From Streptomyces sp. TSRI0107 (GTDB lineage: Bacteria; Actinomycetota; Actinomycetes; Streptomycetales; Streptomycetaceae), in contig NZ_LIVZ01000008.1 of assembly GCF_001905845.1 (NCBI RefSeq), positions 1-64,000 on the forward strand: DNA of 64,000 bases, in the 5' to 3' direction. Below the pieces are notes generated by a model. That model had not been told where the DNA came from. It saw only the letters and a list, made by a program, of their open reading frames with translations, and searched no databases. Position 1 is the first letter of the stretch; every line of letters begins with the position of its first letter. A program made the position numbers and the translations under genes. Shown here in pieces: positions 37,299-45,592 of this stretch.

Positions 37299-37799
37299 AT
37301 GGGCGCAGAACGCCCCTACTACGAACTGCGCCACCTGGTCGGCTTCGAGGAGACCAACCTGGTGGGCAACGTCTACTACGTCAACTACGTGCGCTGGCAG
37401 GGCCGGTGCCGGGAGATGTTCCTGCGCGACCGGGCCCCGGAGGTGCTGGAGGACATCCGGGGCGACCTGAAGCTGTTCACGCTCTCGGTGGGATGCGAGT
37501 TCTTCGCCGAGATCACCGCGTTCGACCAGCTCTCCATCCGGATGCGGCTGGAGGACCTGACGCAGACGCAGATCGGGTTCACCTTCGACTACGTGCGGCT
37601 GCGCGGCGAGGACGGGGCGGTCGCCGAGGACCTGGTCGCCCGGGGCCGCCAGCGGGTGGCCTGCATGCGCGGTCCCAACACCGACACCCGGCCGACCCGG
37701 GTGCCCGAGGCGCTGCGCCGCGCGCTGGAGCCGTACGCGCTCCCGGCGTCCGGCTCCGTTCCCCCCGGGCAGCTCGCGGCGACCGCGGGCGGGGGGTGA
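37299..37799 (+). CDS. tebC: Enediyne hotdog-fold thioesterase
   Basis: A 166-aa hotdog thioesterase of the CalE7/SgcE10 family. It carries the family segment EETNLVGNVYYVNYVRWQG, with N24 and R37 in the region that forms the active site in that family; these enzymes lack the usual acidic catalytic residue. It releases the polyene from the PksE carrier as a conjugated polyene or beta-keto acid product. It follows pksE after 7 bp and precedes the flavin reductase by 4 bp. Confidence 0.95.
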   Translation: MGAERPYYELRHLVGFEETNLVGNVYYVNYVRWQGRCREMFLRDRAPEVLEDIRGDLKLFTLSVGCEFFAEITAFDQLSIRMRLEDLTQTQIGFTFDYVRLRGEDGAVAEDLVARGRQRVACMRGPNTDTRPTRVPEALRRALEPYALPASGSVPPGQLAATAGGG

Positions 37800-37803
37800 C
37801 GGC

Positions 37804-38364
37804 ATGGACGACGGCCGCGCGGACGGTCCGCGCACGCCCGCCCCGGACGGGGCGCCGGCCGCGCTGCTGGAGAACCATCGCCGCGCACTGCGGGGTGTGC
37901 TCGGCTCCTTCGCGACCGGCATCACCGTCCTGACGGCGGGCCGGGAGCTGCCGAGGGGCATGACGGCGAACTCGTTCACCTCGGTCTCGCTGGACCCGCC
38001 GCTGGTGCTGGTGTGCGTGCTGCGCACGGCGGCGCTGCACGACCTGGTGCTGGACGAGAAGGCCTTCGCGGTGTCCGTCCTCGCCGCGGGGCAGGAGCCG
38101 ATCGCGCGCCGCTTCGCGGACCGTGCGCGGCCGCGCGGCGCGCGCGAGTTCGAGGCGGTGGACACCGAGCCGGGCCGCCGTACCGGCGCCCCCATCCTGT
38201 CGGGTGCGCTGGCCTGGCTGGAGTGCGGGCTGGAGGCGGTGTACGACGGCGGGGACCACTCCATCCTGCTCGGCGCCGTGCTCGACGCGGGGCGCGGGCC
38301 GGACACCGACGCCCTGCTGTTCTACGGGGGCGCCTTCCACCGCCTGGCGCCCTCCACCGTCTGA
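37804..38364 (+). CDS. Flavin reductase (HpaC/SgcE6 type)
   Basis: A 186-aa short-chain flavin reductase with the family core GSFATGITVLTAG (about residues 36-48), GMTANSFTSVSLDPPLVLVCV and a late GGAFHRL. It reduces free FAD or FMN with NAD(P)H for a separate monooxygenase. The obvious partner is the HpaB-like hydroxylase at 53.8-55.3 kb, as SgcE6 serves SgcC in the C-1027 pathway, and perhaps the acyl-CoA-dehydrogenase-like enzyme at 58.5 kb. It is the last gene of the PKS operon; a strong terminator follows. Confidence 0.92.
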   Translation: MDDGRADGPRTPAPDGAPAALLENHRRALRGVLGSFATGITVLTAGRELPRGMTANSFTSVSLDPPLVLVCVLRTAALHDLVLDEKAFAVSVLAAGQEPIARRFADRARPRGAREFEAVDTEPGRRTGAPILSGALAWLECGLEAVYDGGDHSILLGAVLDAGRGPDTDALLFYGGAFHRLAPSTV

Positions 38365-38391
38365 GACAGGAGCAGGGAGCCACACCCGTTC

Positions 38392-38425
38392 GGGCCGCGG
38401 TCGCCGTTCGCGACGACCGCGGCCC
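38392..38425. terminator. Bidirectional terminator between the PKS operon and the TetR gene
   Basis: A 12-bp perfect stem, gggccgcggtcg (38392-38403) with cgaccgcggccc (38414-38425), and a 10-base loop lies between convergent genes that end at 38364 and 38448. Confidence 0.75.
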
Positions 38426-38447
38426 GACGGCGTTCACGCCCTCGCGG

Positions 38448-39095
38448 TCACCTGGCCCCGACGGGCACACCGAGGCGTTCCAGGGAGCGCCGGGCCCGTG
38501 CCGGGTCGTCGCCCGCGCCCACCAGCAGCCCGTACACCTGCGCGGCGAAGCACCGGTCCGCGTCGTAGGGCCGGACCAGGAAGCCGCCCAGCTCCAGCGT
38601 CGCCAGACCGTGCAGGGCGATCCACATCTGATGGGCCACCAGCCGCGCGTCGCCCTCCTGGAACCGGCCCGCCGCCATGGCCGCCGACACCGCCCTGGCC
38701 ACGGGTTCCAGGGTGTAGCGGCCGTGCTGCTGGTCCTCCTCGGTGAGGCTGAACCCGCCGAACCCCACGCCGCCGAACATCACCCCGTACAGGTGCCGGT
38801 GCTCACGCGCGTTGTCGCGGTAGGCGAGCCCCAGCGCCGCGATGTCGGCCACCGGGTCGCCGCTCGCGGTGACCTCGCTCATCCGCCGGTCGAGCCGGGC
38901 GAACCCCTCGTGGACCATCGCCCGCACCAGATCGTCCATGCCGCCGAAGTGGGTGTAGACGGCGGTGGTCGAGGAACCCACCGCGGCCGCGAGCCGGCGG
39001 GTCGTCAGCGCCTGCGGCCCCTCGTCGGCGAGCAGCCGCGCGGCGGCCTCCACGAGATCGCCCCTGAGCCTCGGATTTGCCTGTCGTGGACTCAC
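38448..39095 (-). CDS. TetR-family repressor
   Basis: A 215-aa regulator. The N-terminal helix-turn-helix region runs AARLLADEGPQALTTRRLAA then GSSTTAVYTHFGGMDDLVR (about residues 19-60). The C-terminal part is a TetR_C-type ligand domain (to about 190). GTG start at 39095. It is divergent from the carotenoid-oxygenase gene with a perfect 19-bp palindrome between them (39129-39147), the likely operator. The ligand could be a pathway intermediate or an apocarotenoid. Confidence 0.92.
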   Translation of the reverse strand: MSPRQANPRLRGDLVEAAARLLADEGPQALTTRRLAAAVGSSTTAVYTHFGGMDDLVRAMVHEGFARLDRRMSEVTASGDPVADIAALGLAYRDNAREHRHLYGVMFGGVGFGGFSLTEEDQQHGRYTLEPVARAVSAAMAAGRFQEGDARLVAHQMWIALHGLATLELGGFLVRPYDADRCFAAQVYGLLVGAGDDPARARRSLERLGVPVGAR

Positions 39096-39128
39096 TCTTG
39101 ACGCCCCCTCGGTCGTCCGACACCCTGA

Positions 39129-39147
39129 TACGTAACCATGTTACGTA
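39129..39147. promoter_or_regulatory. TetR operator candidate
   Basis: The sequence tacgtaaccatgttacgta is a perfect inverted repeat of 8-bp arms around CAT. A related partial site, tacgctacgta, lies about 7 bp on. It sits 34 bp from the TetR start and 29 bp before the dioxygenase start, so one bound repressor could control both genes. Confidence 0.7.
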
Positions 39148-39175
39148 ACGGCGATACGCTACGTAGGGCGGAACG

Positions 39176-40519
39176 ATGATCGCATCGAAATCCGAACCGG
39201 TCGACCTCACCGCCGTTCCCCCCGTCGCCCGAGAGGTGGACGTCTGCGCGCCCCCCGTACTCGGTGCGCTCCCCACGGAGCTGGACGGCACCTTCCTCAC
39301 CATCGGCCCCAACCCGCTACGGCGGCCGCGCGACGAGCACCTGTTCGCGGGCGACGGCATGGTGCACGGGCTGCGGCTGCGCGACGGCCGCGCCGAGTGG
39401 TACCGCAACCGCTGGCTGCGCACCGACCGCGCCGCCCGCATCCTCGGCGAACTGCCCGCCCCCGGCCCCCGGCACGGCCCGAACGACAACGCCAACGCCA
39501 ACATCGTCCGCCACGCCGGCCGCACCCTCGCCCTCGGCGACGGCGGCCCGCGCCCCCTGCAGCTCGACGCCTGCCTCGACACGGTCGCCCGCGTCGACTT
39601 CGACGGAACGCTGCCCGGCGGATTCGCGGCACACCCGCAGCACGACCCCCTCACCGGCGAGCTGCACGCGGTCGCCATGTCCCACGAGCCGCCCTACGCC
39701 GCCTACCTCGTGGTCGACGTGCACGGCAGGGTGCGCCGCTCGGTCCCCGTGCCGCTGAAGCGGCCGGTGATGATGCACGCGTTCTCCCTGACGGAGCGCC
39801 ACGCGCTCGTCTACGACCTCCCCGTGGTCTTCAGCCCCGCCGCCGCGGCGGCCGGCTCACGCGTCCCCTACGCCTGGAACGACGGCCACGGCGCCCGCCT
39901 CGGGCTGCTGCCGCGCGACGGCGGGCCCGACGACATCCTCTGGGTCGAACTGCCGCCGTGCTTCGTCTTCCACCCCGTCAACGCCTACGAGACCGGCCGG
40001 CACATCGTCGTCGACGTCATCCGCCACCCGCGCGTCTTCGACCGCGACCCGCACCGCCCCGGCGAGACGCCCCCCGCCCTGGTCCGCTGGACGGTGGACG
40101 CCGTCGGGGGCACGGTCGTCGAGGAGCAGCTCTCCGACGCCGTCCAGGAATCCCCGGTGATCGACGACCGGGTACGCGGCATGCGGCACCGTTTCGCCTT
40201 CACCACCGCCCTCGACCCGTCCGGCGGCGAACTGCTGGGCGGCCCGGCGCTGCTGCGCCACGACCTCGCCGCCGGACGGACCGACACCCACGCGCTGCCC
40301 CCGGGCCGCACCGCCGGCGAGGCCGTCTTCGTCCCCCGCGAGCCGTGTGCGCCCGAGGGCGACGGCTGGCTGCTGAGCATGGTCGCCGACGGCCGGACGG
40401 GGCGCGGCGAGCTGATGGTCCTGGACACCGCCGACTTCACCGGCCGCCCGGCCGCCGTCGTGCCGCTGCCGGTCCCGGTGCCGCACGGCTTCCACGCGGC
40501 GTGGGTGGACGGCGGCTGA
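39176..40519 (+). CDS. Carotenoid oxygenase (RPE65/CCD family)
   Basis: A 447-aa seven-bladed propeller dioxygenase. It starts FLTIGPNPLRRP, has GDGMVHGLRLRDG, and shows the iron-binding His positions in AHPQHDPLTGELHAV, MMHAFSLTERHALV, CFVFHPVNAYE and the C-terminal VPHGFHAAWV. Members cleave C=C bonds of carotenoids or of stilbene-like aromatics with Fe(II) and oxygen. No carotenoid genes lie nearby, so a cluster-specific polyene or aromatic alkene substrate is possible. It is divergent from the TetR gene and shares its operator. ATG at 39176. Confidence 0.9.
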   Translation: MIASKSEPVDLTAVPPVAREVDVCAPPVLGALPTELDGTFLTIGPNPLRRPRDEHLFAGDGMVHGLRLRDGRAEWYRNRWLRTDRAARILGELPAPGPRHGPNDNANANIVRHAGRTLALGDGGPRPLQLDACLDTVARVDFDGTLPGGFAAHPQHDPLTGELHAVAMSHEPPYAAYLVVDVHGRVRRSVPVPLKRPVMMHAFSLTERHALVYDLPVVFSPAAAAAGSRVPYAWNDGHGARLGLLPRDGGPDDILWVELPPCFVFHPVNAYETGRHIVVDVIRHPRVFDRDPHRPGETPPALVRWTVDAVGGTVVEEQLSDAVQESPVIDDRVRGMRHRFAFTTALDPSGGELLGGPALLRHDLAAGRTDTHALPPGRTAGEAVFVPREPCAPEGDGWLLSMVADGRTGRGELMVLDTADFTGRPAAVVPLPVPVPHGFHAAWVDGG

Positions 40520-40525
40520 GACGCG

Positions 40526-41065
40526 TCAGCCGCGGCCGGTGTACCCGCGGGTGGTGATCAGCTTCGCCGCCTCGTCGAAGTAGCCCGGGTCCTCGGGCAG
40601 TTCGGTGTCGAGACCGGTGACGTAGCGGTTGAACATGCAGAACGCGGCGGCGATCAGCACGGTGTCGTGGATCTGCCGGTCGTCGGCGCCCGCCGCCCGC
40701 GCGGCGGCGACGGTCTCGGGCGCGACCGGGCGCACCGGACCCCGAACCTCCGCCGCGATCCGCAGCAGCGCCCGCAGCCGCGGCGTGATCGGCGCGGTGT
40801 CCGGATCCGCGAGCACGGCGTCGACGAGGTCGTGCCCCTCCTCCAGCTGCGCCGCGGCGAACGCCCCGTGCGAAAGGGCGCAGTACGGCGTGGAGTTGAG
40901 GTGGGACGTGTAGGCGGCGATCAGCTCCCGCTCGCCGCGCTCCAGCGACAGGGGGGAGCGCAGCAGCGTCTCGGCCAGTTGGCCGAGCGGCGCCGCGGTG
41001 TCGGGGCGATGGGCCATCAGCCCGCGAATGCCGGGCTGATCGTTGTCGAGATCGATGTGCGGCAC
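40526..41065 (-). CDS. Peroxidase-related AhpD-fold protein
   Basis: A 179-aa carboxymuconolactone decarboxylase/AhpD-fold protein. The motif STPYCALSHG has only the second Cys (C62) and the His (H66), as in the peroxidase-related subfamily, not the CxxC of classical AhpD. The late segment AAFCMFNRYVTGLDTELPED is typical of these proteins. GTG start at 41065. It is convergent with the carotenoid oxygenase (6-bp gap). Removal of reactive species made in the pathway is an attractive but unproven role. Confidence 0.82.
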   Translation of the reverse strand: MPHIDLDNDQPGIRGLMAHRPDTAAPLGQLAETLLRSPLSLERGERELIAAYTSHLNSTPYCALSHGAFAAAQLEEGHDLVDAVLADPDTAPITPRLRALLRIAAEVRGPVRPVAPETVAAARAAGADDRQIHDTVLIAAAFCMFNRYVTGLDTELPEDPGYFDEAAKLITTRGYTGRG

Positions 41066-41169
41066 GGTGGCAGTCCTCTCCCGAGCGGAACGACACGGCC
41101 GTCGTCGACGGCCGCTTCATGCTCCGTCCCCGGCGGGGGAGCCGGCCACTCCCGGAGTGCGGAGAGGAC

Positions 41170-41691
41170 TTACGGGAGCCGGTGCGGCTCGGCGCCCGCC
41201 AGGGTCTCCTCCCGGGGCGCGTCCCCCTCGGGGAGCGGGCGGGACGCGGCCGTCGTCGTCGACGGCCGGGCGGGCGGCGGCATGAGGTGGCGCTTGGCCA
41301 CCAGGGCGAAGAGGGCGTAGCCGGCGAGCAGCAGCAGGCCCGTGAAGATCCATTCGCGGGAGCCTCCCGGGCCGTAGACCCGGCCCGGGAGGCCCACGTC
41401 GACGGCCGCGACCCGCTGGCCCTCCGCCAGCGAGTCGCGGCCGCGGCCGTACATCCTGACCGACTCGAGCGCGGACGTGCCGTCGGCGGAGCGGAAGGAG
41501 CCGACCCACTCGCACGTCTCGTGTCCCGGATGCCGTACGCAGGACAGCTGCCGGGCGGTGAACGTCCCGGGGACCCCGTCGGCCGTCGCCGCGCGCAGCA
41601 CGTTGCCCACGTTGGGCAGCGCCACCCCCAGCAGGGCGCACGCCGCCACCAGCAGCACCAGGGACACGAAGCCCGACGGCCGTCGTGTCAT
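41170..41691 (-). CDS. Two-helix membrane protein, unknown
   Basis: A 173-aa protein. A hydrophobic segment at residues 8-24 (FVSLVLLVAACALLGVA) is followed by an extracytoplasmic domain of about 95 residues containing two cysteines (LSCVRHPGHETCEW) that may form a disulfide. A second helix lies at about 125-143 (WIFTGLLLLAGYALFALV), followed by a cytoplasmic tail. No enzyme motif is seen. Its start overlaps the stop of the next upstream membrane gene (4 bp), so the two are coupled. Confidence 0.7.
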   Translation of the reverse strand: MTRRPSGFVSLVLLVAACALLGVALPNVGNVLRAATADGVPGTFTARQLSCVRHPGHETCEWVGSFRSADGTSALESVRMYGRGRDSLAEGQRVAAVDVGLPGRVYGPGGSREWIFTGLLLLAGYALFALVAKRHLMPPPARPSTTTAASRPLPEGDAPREETLAGAEPHRLP

Positions 41692-42248
41692 GCCTCGGCC
41701 GCGCAGGTGCAGCGCGCGCCCGCGTTGTCCGCCCGGTCCGCCCGCACGTGCAGCACCATGGCGACCACCATGGGCAGGGTGACCAACGCGTTGTAGAAGA
41801 GGTGCAGTTCCACCCGGGGAGCGAACAGCTGGACGATGCTGGTGGGCGCGGCACGGCCGGCCAGGTACGCGCCGGCGAGCGCCTGGACCAGCAGCAGCAG
41901 GTGCTCGAAGTGGTGCCAGATCTGGACGCCGAGGGTGACGTTCCACCAGGTGCGTGACGCGCCGGTGAATCCCGGGCGCAGCACCACGAAGCCGACGAGC
42001 ATGATCAGGGCGTACCCGTAGTGCATCCACTCCGAGGTGACCAGCCACGGGAAGGGCACCCCGAGGACCCCTCGGGCCTCGGGCACCGGCCAGCCCAGGA
42101 CGTAGATCTGGACGGCCTGGGTGAGGTGCTCCGCCCAGTGGGCCAGGACGATGACGGCGAATATCCTCAATCCGATCTTGTGGAACCGGCCGTTGAGGAC
42201 GCCGATGCCGTCACGGATCCGGTACGCGGTTGCGGTGCTGGCTGACAT
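41688..42248 (-). CDS. His-rich multi-pass membrane protein, unknown
   Basis: A 186-aa protein with four or five hydrophobic segments and His residues at helix ends: LAHWAEHLTQ, EWMHYGYAL, QIWHHFEHLLLL and ELHLFYNAL, with AMVLHVRAD near the end. Such a pattern could bind heme or metal, but no known family motif is certain. The tail ends with Cys and Ala residues. It forms an operon with the two-helix protein downstream. I start it at the ATG at 42248. Function unknown. Confidence 0.7.
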   Translation of the reverse strand: MSASTATAYRIRDGIGVLNGRFHKIGLRIFAVIVLAHWAEHLTQAVQIYVLGWPVPEARGVLGVPFPWLVTSEWMHYGYALIMLVGFVVLRPGFTGASRTWWNVTLGVQIWHHFEHLLLLVQALAGAYLAGRAAPTSIVQLFAPRVELHLFYNALVTLPMVVAMVLHVRADRADNAGARCTCAAEA

Positions 42249-42329
42249 AGGGAACCTCCCTGGTCCACGTCGCCGCCCATCCCAGCAGTCGGCGGGTCTC
42301 AAGTCTTCTTCCTGCATGCGGAGTTGACG

Positions 42330-43535
42330 TCACGGGGTTTCCGCGGGCAGGAGCACCTGCAGCAGTTCGGCGGTGCACATCATGTAGCCGTCAGGGGTCG
42401 GCAGCCGCTCCAGGTAGTGGGCGAAGTCCGCGCCCAGCGTGAACACCCGCACCGGGGTGCGCGAGGCGCGCGCGGCCTCCACCACGGTCCGCACGCCGTC
42501 CAGGACGGCCGGATGGCGGGTCTGGTAGGTGCCGGCCACGAGATGGTTGCTGCGGTCCGCGGCGAGATAGAACTGCACCAGGTCCTTCATGCCGAGGAAC
42601 AGCTCGCTGGCGCCCGCCGCGCAGAGCGCCGGGCTGGCGTGCACCGCCGCCGGCGTCTCGACGAACGCCGACATGGGCAGGTCGGCCGGCAGTTCGAGGT
42701 GTGCCCTGAGCCGGACGAACTCCTGCTCGTCGGTGAGGAACGGGGCCGCGAGGCTCACCCGGCCCGCCTCCTCGCCGAGCCGTTCCGCGAGGAGCGTGAG
42801 CAGGGCGTGCAGGGCGTCCCGGTAGGCGGTGGAGCCGAGCAGCCAGCGTGCCCCGTGCAGGCCCAGCTCGGGGTTGGGCTCGACCGCGACCCGGGTCTGC
42901 TCGGTGACGTCCGCGGCGTGGTCGGAGCGGAGGTCGAGCATCCTCAGCACCAGCCGCTGGCCGGGCAGCAGCGCCTCGACGAAGGCGCACAGCCGGTCGG
43001 CGAGGGCCCGCCCGTAGGCCGCGACGTCGGCGGGGCCGCCCGCCAGGGCGTCGAGCGGCCGCAGGTTCGCCGCCAGGCAGAGGAACTCCTCGCGGATGAA
43101 GAAGGACTCGACCCGCTTCGCGTCCGGCCCGCAGGAGTTGACGGTGTGGATGTCCCGCAGGTCGGCGATGACCGCGCAGGCCGAGCCCAGGTCGTCCGGC
43201 GAGGGCGTCCTCGGGGGCGTGTCGGGGCCGACGACGACCGACTGGCTGTCCAGGTCGAGCGTCACCTCGCCGGCCAGGCCGGCGAGGTCCGCCTGGTCGA
43301 CGAGGAGCACGGGAATTCCCCGGCCGCGGCAGATGGACTGCATGTGGCCGGTCAGCCCGCCCGAACCGCAGACGACGGCCCGGGACGCCAGCATCGCGTC
43401 GTAGAGCCCGGCTTCGAGTCGAGGCGCGACGAGAATGGAGCCCTCCAGTGGATTTCTGGTGCGGTTGCAGATTCCGCGCACCACCCGGTGCGGTCCACTG
43501 GTCAGGAGAGATCCACGAATCCGTCGCCCGTTCAA
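42330..43535 (-). CDS. PEP-utilising-enzyme-like protein lacking the nucleotide/HPr domain
   Basis: A 401-aa protein. Residues 28-82 match the swivelling phospho-His domain: VVCGSGGLTGHMQSICRGRG has the GG-T-H pattern with H64 as the phospho-His equivalent. The rest resembles the PEP-binding barrel of enzyme I and PEP synthase (VLRMLDLRSDH, NPELGLHGARWL, SAFVETPAAV, LGMKDLVQFYLAADRSN). The Cys of the GxCGE motif is absent and one PEP-contact Arg is His. The usual N-terminal ATP- or HPr-binding domain is missing. The start appears to be TTG at 43535, directly after the upstream stop with GGAGGAG in front. An enzyme of altered chemistry is inferred. Confidence 0.72.
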   Translation of the reverse strand: MNGRRIRGSLLTSGPHRVVRGICNRTRNPLEGSILVAPRLEAGLYDAMLASRAVVCGSGGLTGHMQSICRGRGIPVLLVDQADLAGLAGEVTLDLDSQSVVVGPDTPPRTPSPDDLGSACAVIADLRDIHTVNSCGPDAKRVESFFIREEFLCLAANLRPLDALAGGPADVAAYGRALADRLCAFVEALLPGQRLVLRMLDLRSDHAADVTEQTRVAVEPNPELGLHGARWLLGSTAYRDALHALLTLLAERLGEEAGRVSLAAPFLTDEQEFVRLRAHLELPADLPMSAFVETPAAVHASPALCAAGASELFLGMKDLVQFYLAADRSNHLVAGTYQTRHPAVLDGVRTVVEAARASRTPVRVFTLGADFAHYLERLPTPDGYMMCTAELLQVLLPAETP

Positions 43536-45404
43536 CTACTCCTCCAGGTATTCGGAGTTCTCCAGGTCCAACTCCCGACGCAGCTGCCGTGGAGTCACGG
43601 ACACGTCGGTGAGCCGGTCGACGGCAGCCCGGTTGACGACCGTCCTCAGCAGACGGCGGCGCCGGGAAGCATCCTTCGGAAGGACCGGAAGTTCGCCGAT
43701 GGACCGAATGCAGGTGTCCAGCCGGGAATCCAGCAGTTCCCGCTCATTCCGAGAACGTGTGGCGAGCCTCCGCACCTCCAGAAGTACAGCTTCTTCCCAG
43801 CGGGCCCGGACCGCATCCTCTGTATTGCTGACAAGGCGTACGAACGGAGAATGGTTTTGAGCCGGACCGTCGCCGGATTCCAGTCTCTCGAGCACCCGCG
43901 CGGCGACCGCTATTGACTGGTTCTTGATGGCGGCGAGATTGAAGGCGAACGCACCGGTCCGGCCGTTGCGCACGATCTCGTCGCCCTCCCTCGGCACGCC
44001 GACCGCCGAGAGCGGGCCGGCCGGCCTGCCGTCGCGGCCGAGCAGAGCCCCCTTCGCGTCGACCTCCACGCCCCGTCCGGTGCGGTCGTGGGGTACGGCG
44101 ATCCCCTTGCCGACGAGATTCCGCCAGAGCGGCTGACGGGCCTTGCCGTAGTCCCATTCCCTGCCCACGTTGCACACGACCAGGTCGGCCTCGATGCTGC
44201 GCGGTCCCTCCGGGGCTGCCACCGAGACGGCCAGCCGCCCGGACGCCGCCGGCCCGATCCCGTCCACCCTGCCGACGACCAGCCTCACCGAACCGTCCGC
44301 GGCGGCCATCGCGCGCTCGATGACGGCCATCGTGTACTCCACCGCCCCGACCCGGAAAGCGGCTATCGCGGTGCTGAATTCGTCCAGCAGGCTCCGTAAT
44401 TCCGCGGTGGGAATACGCTCGATGATCTCGGGAAGATACGGCTCCCACGCTTTCGCCACCCGCTCCGCGACCACCGCCGGGGCGACTTCGGGATGGTGCC
44501 GGGCGACCGACGCGCACGCCGTCTCCCACTCGTTCCGCACCCGGGCGAGAAACCCTTCGCGACTGCCGTACGGCTCGAGTAACGATTTCGGACAGGGCAG
44601 TTGTAAGACTTCGTGTTCGTGACCGTCCGGATATGTGCGGAAGATCGTCCCGCTTCTCGAGATCAGATGAATGGGGCCGGTGTGGCCCTGGCGCAGCAGA
44701 AGGCCCGCCGAGTCATATGCGCTCAGCACGGTGCCGACGATCGCGACGGTCGCCTCTGGCGGAAGTTCCGTGAGTTTTCGGACACCGGCCGCGGAGTACG
44801 GATTCCGCACGAAGGACGGGTGGGTGAGCACCTCGGCGGCGAACGGCGGCTCCTTGAGTTCGAGACCGGTCGCGAGCACGACGTGATCGGCGGGCAGCAC
44901 CTCGCATTCCGGCTCGCGCCCGTCCGCGGACGCCCGCCGCACGGTCACGTCGGCGCCCGAGGGGCGTACGTCGACGTCCACCGCCTCGCCGTCCTCCTCG
45001 ACGAGGACGACGCCGGGAGCGGCCTCCCGCGCGGCCTCGGCCAGCCGGTCGTTCAGGTAGTCCTGGAAGATCCGCCGGGGTGCCGGACCCTGCTCGGCGA
45101 ACTCCAGCCCGGCCCAGGGATCCGGCCAGTCCCGGCGGTCGGCCTCGGTGTTCGCCCAGCGGACGAAGTCGAGGACGTCCTCCCGGAACACCGACATCCG
45201 GCCCGCCTGGATGTTGAACACGTGGTCCCAGGGATTGCCGTCCCGGTGGTAGGCGATACCGGCGGACCGGTAGTCGGAGCGCCGTTCGAGCAGGACGATC
45301 TCGACAGGCCGGCGCGCGAAGCGGAGCAGACGGATCGCCGTGGCGGTGCCGGCCAGGCCGGCACCGACGATCAGCACCCTTGGTCTGTTGCCCGTTCGAC
45401 TCAC
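43536..45404 (-). CDS. FAD/NAD(P)-binding protein (NAD_binding_9 type)
   Basis: A 622-aa flavoprotein. The FAD motif is VLIVGAGLAGTATAIRLLR (residues 10-28), followed by a segment typical of the NAD_binding_9 family: WDHVFNIQAGRMSVF and then LEFAEQGPAPRRIFQDYL. A late VVCNVGREWDYGKA precedes a C-terminal region without motifs (about 490-622). Members are often annotated as hydroxyacylglutathione- or lysine-N-oxygenase-like, but the reaction is unknown. I chose GTG at 45404 (good GGGAGG) over an ATG 13 codons upstream without one. It abuts the PEP-like gene. Confidence 0.8.
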   Translation of the reverse strand: MSRTGNRPRVLIVGAGLAGTATAIRLLRFARRPVEIVLLERRSDYRSAGIAYHRDGNPWDHVFNIQAGRMSVFREDVLDFVRWANTEADRRDWPDPWAGLEFAEQGPAPRRIFQDYLNDRLAEAAREAAPGVVLVEEDGEAVDVDVRPSGADVTVRRASADGREPECEVLPADHVVLATGLELKEPPFAAEVLTHPSFVRNPYSAAGVRKLTELPPEATVAIVGTVLSAYDSAGLLLRQGHTGPIHLISRSGTIFRTYPDGHEHEVLQLPCPKSLLEPYGSREGFLARVRNEWETACASVARHHPEVAPAVVAERVAKAWEPYLPEIIERIPTAELRSLLDEFSTAIAAFRVGAVEYTMAVIERAMAAADGSVRLVVGRVDGIGPAASGRLAVSVAAPEGPRSIEADLVVCNVGREWDYGKARQPLWRNLVGKGIAVPHDRTGRGVEVDAKGALLGRDGRPAGPLSAVGVPREGDEIVRNGRTGAFAFNLAAIKNQSIAVAARVLERLESGDGPAQNHSPFVRLVSNTEDAVRARWEEAVLLEVRRLATRSRNERELLDSRLDTCIRSIGELPVLPKDASRRRRLLRTVVNRAAVDRLTDVSVTPRQLRRELDLENSEYLEE

Positions 45405-45539
45405 AGTGGATCCCTCCCCGTCGAGCGATGCGAGCCCGGCCATGTGATCGCAACCAGGCCCTGGAAAGGGGCTGTTGACGCCTCGTCAGCGGCACGGCCC
45501 GCGCACCAGGCTAGAGGGTGGAGCGGGCGCGCCGCCCGC

Positions 45540-45580
45540 GAAACCGGGGCGTGCCGCCGGCTGCGGCCCGCCCCGGTTTC
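45540..45580. terminator. Hairpin terminator between the Rossmann protein and the FAD/NAD gene
   Basis: A 12-bp perfect stem, gaaaccggggcg (45540-45551) with cgccccggtttc (45569-45580). The loop itself contains a short gccgc/gcggc stem. It lies 13 bp downstream of the stop of the leftward gene that ends at 45593. Confidence 0.75.
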
Positions 45581-45592
45581 ACGCTCAAGAGA

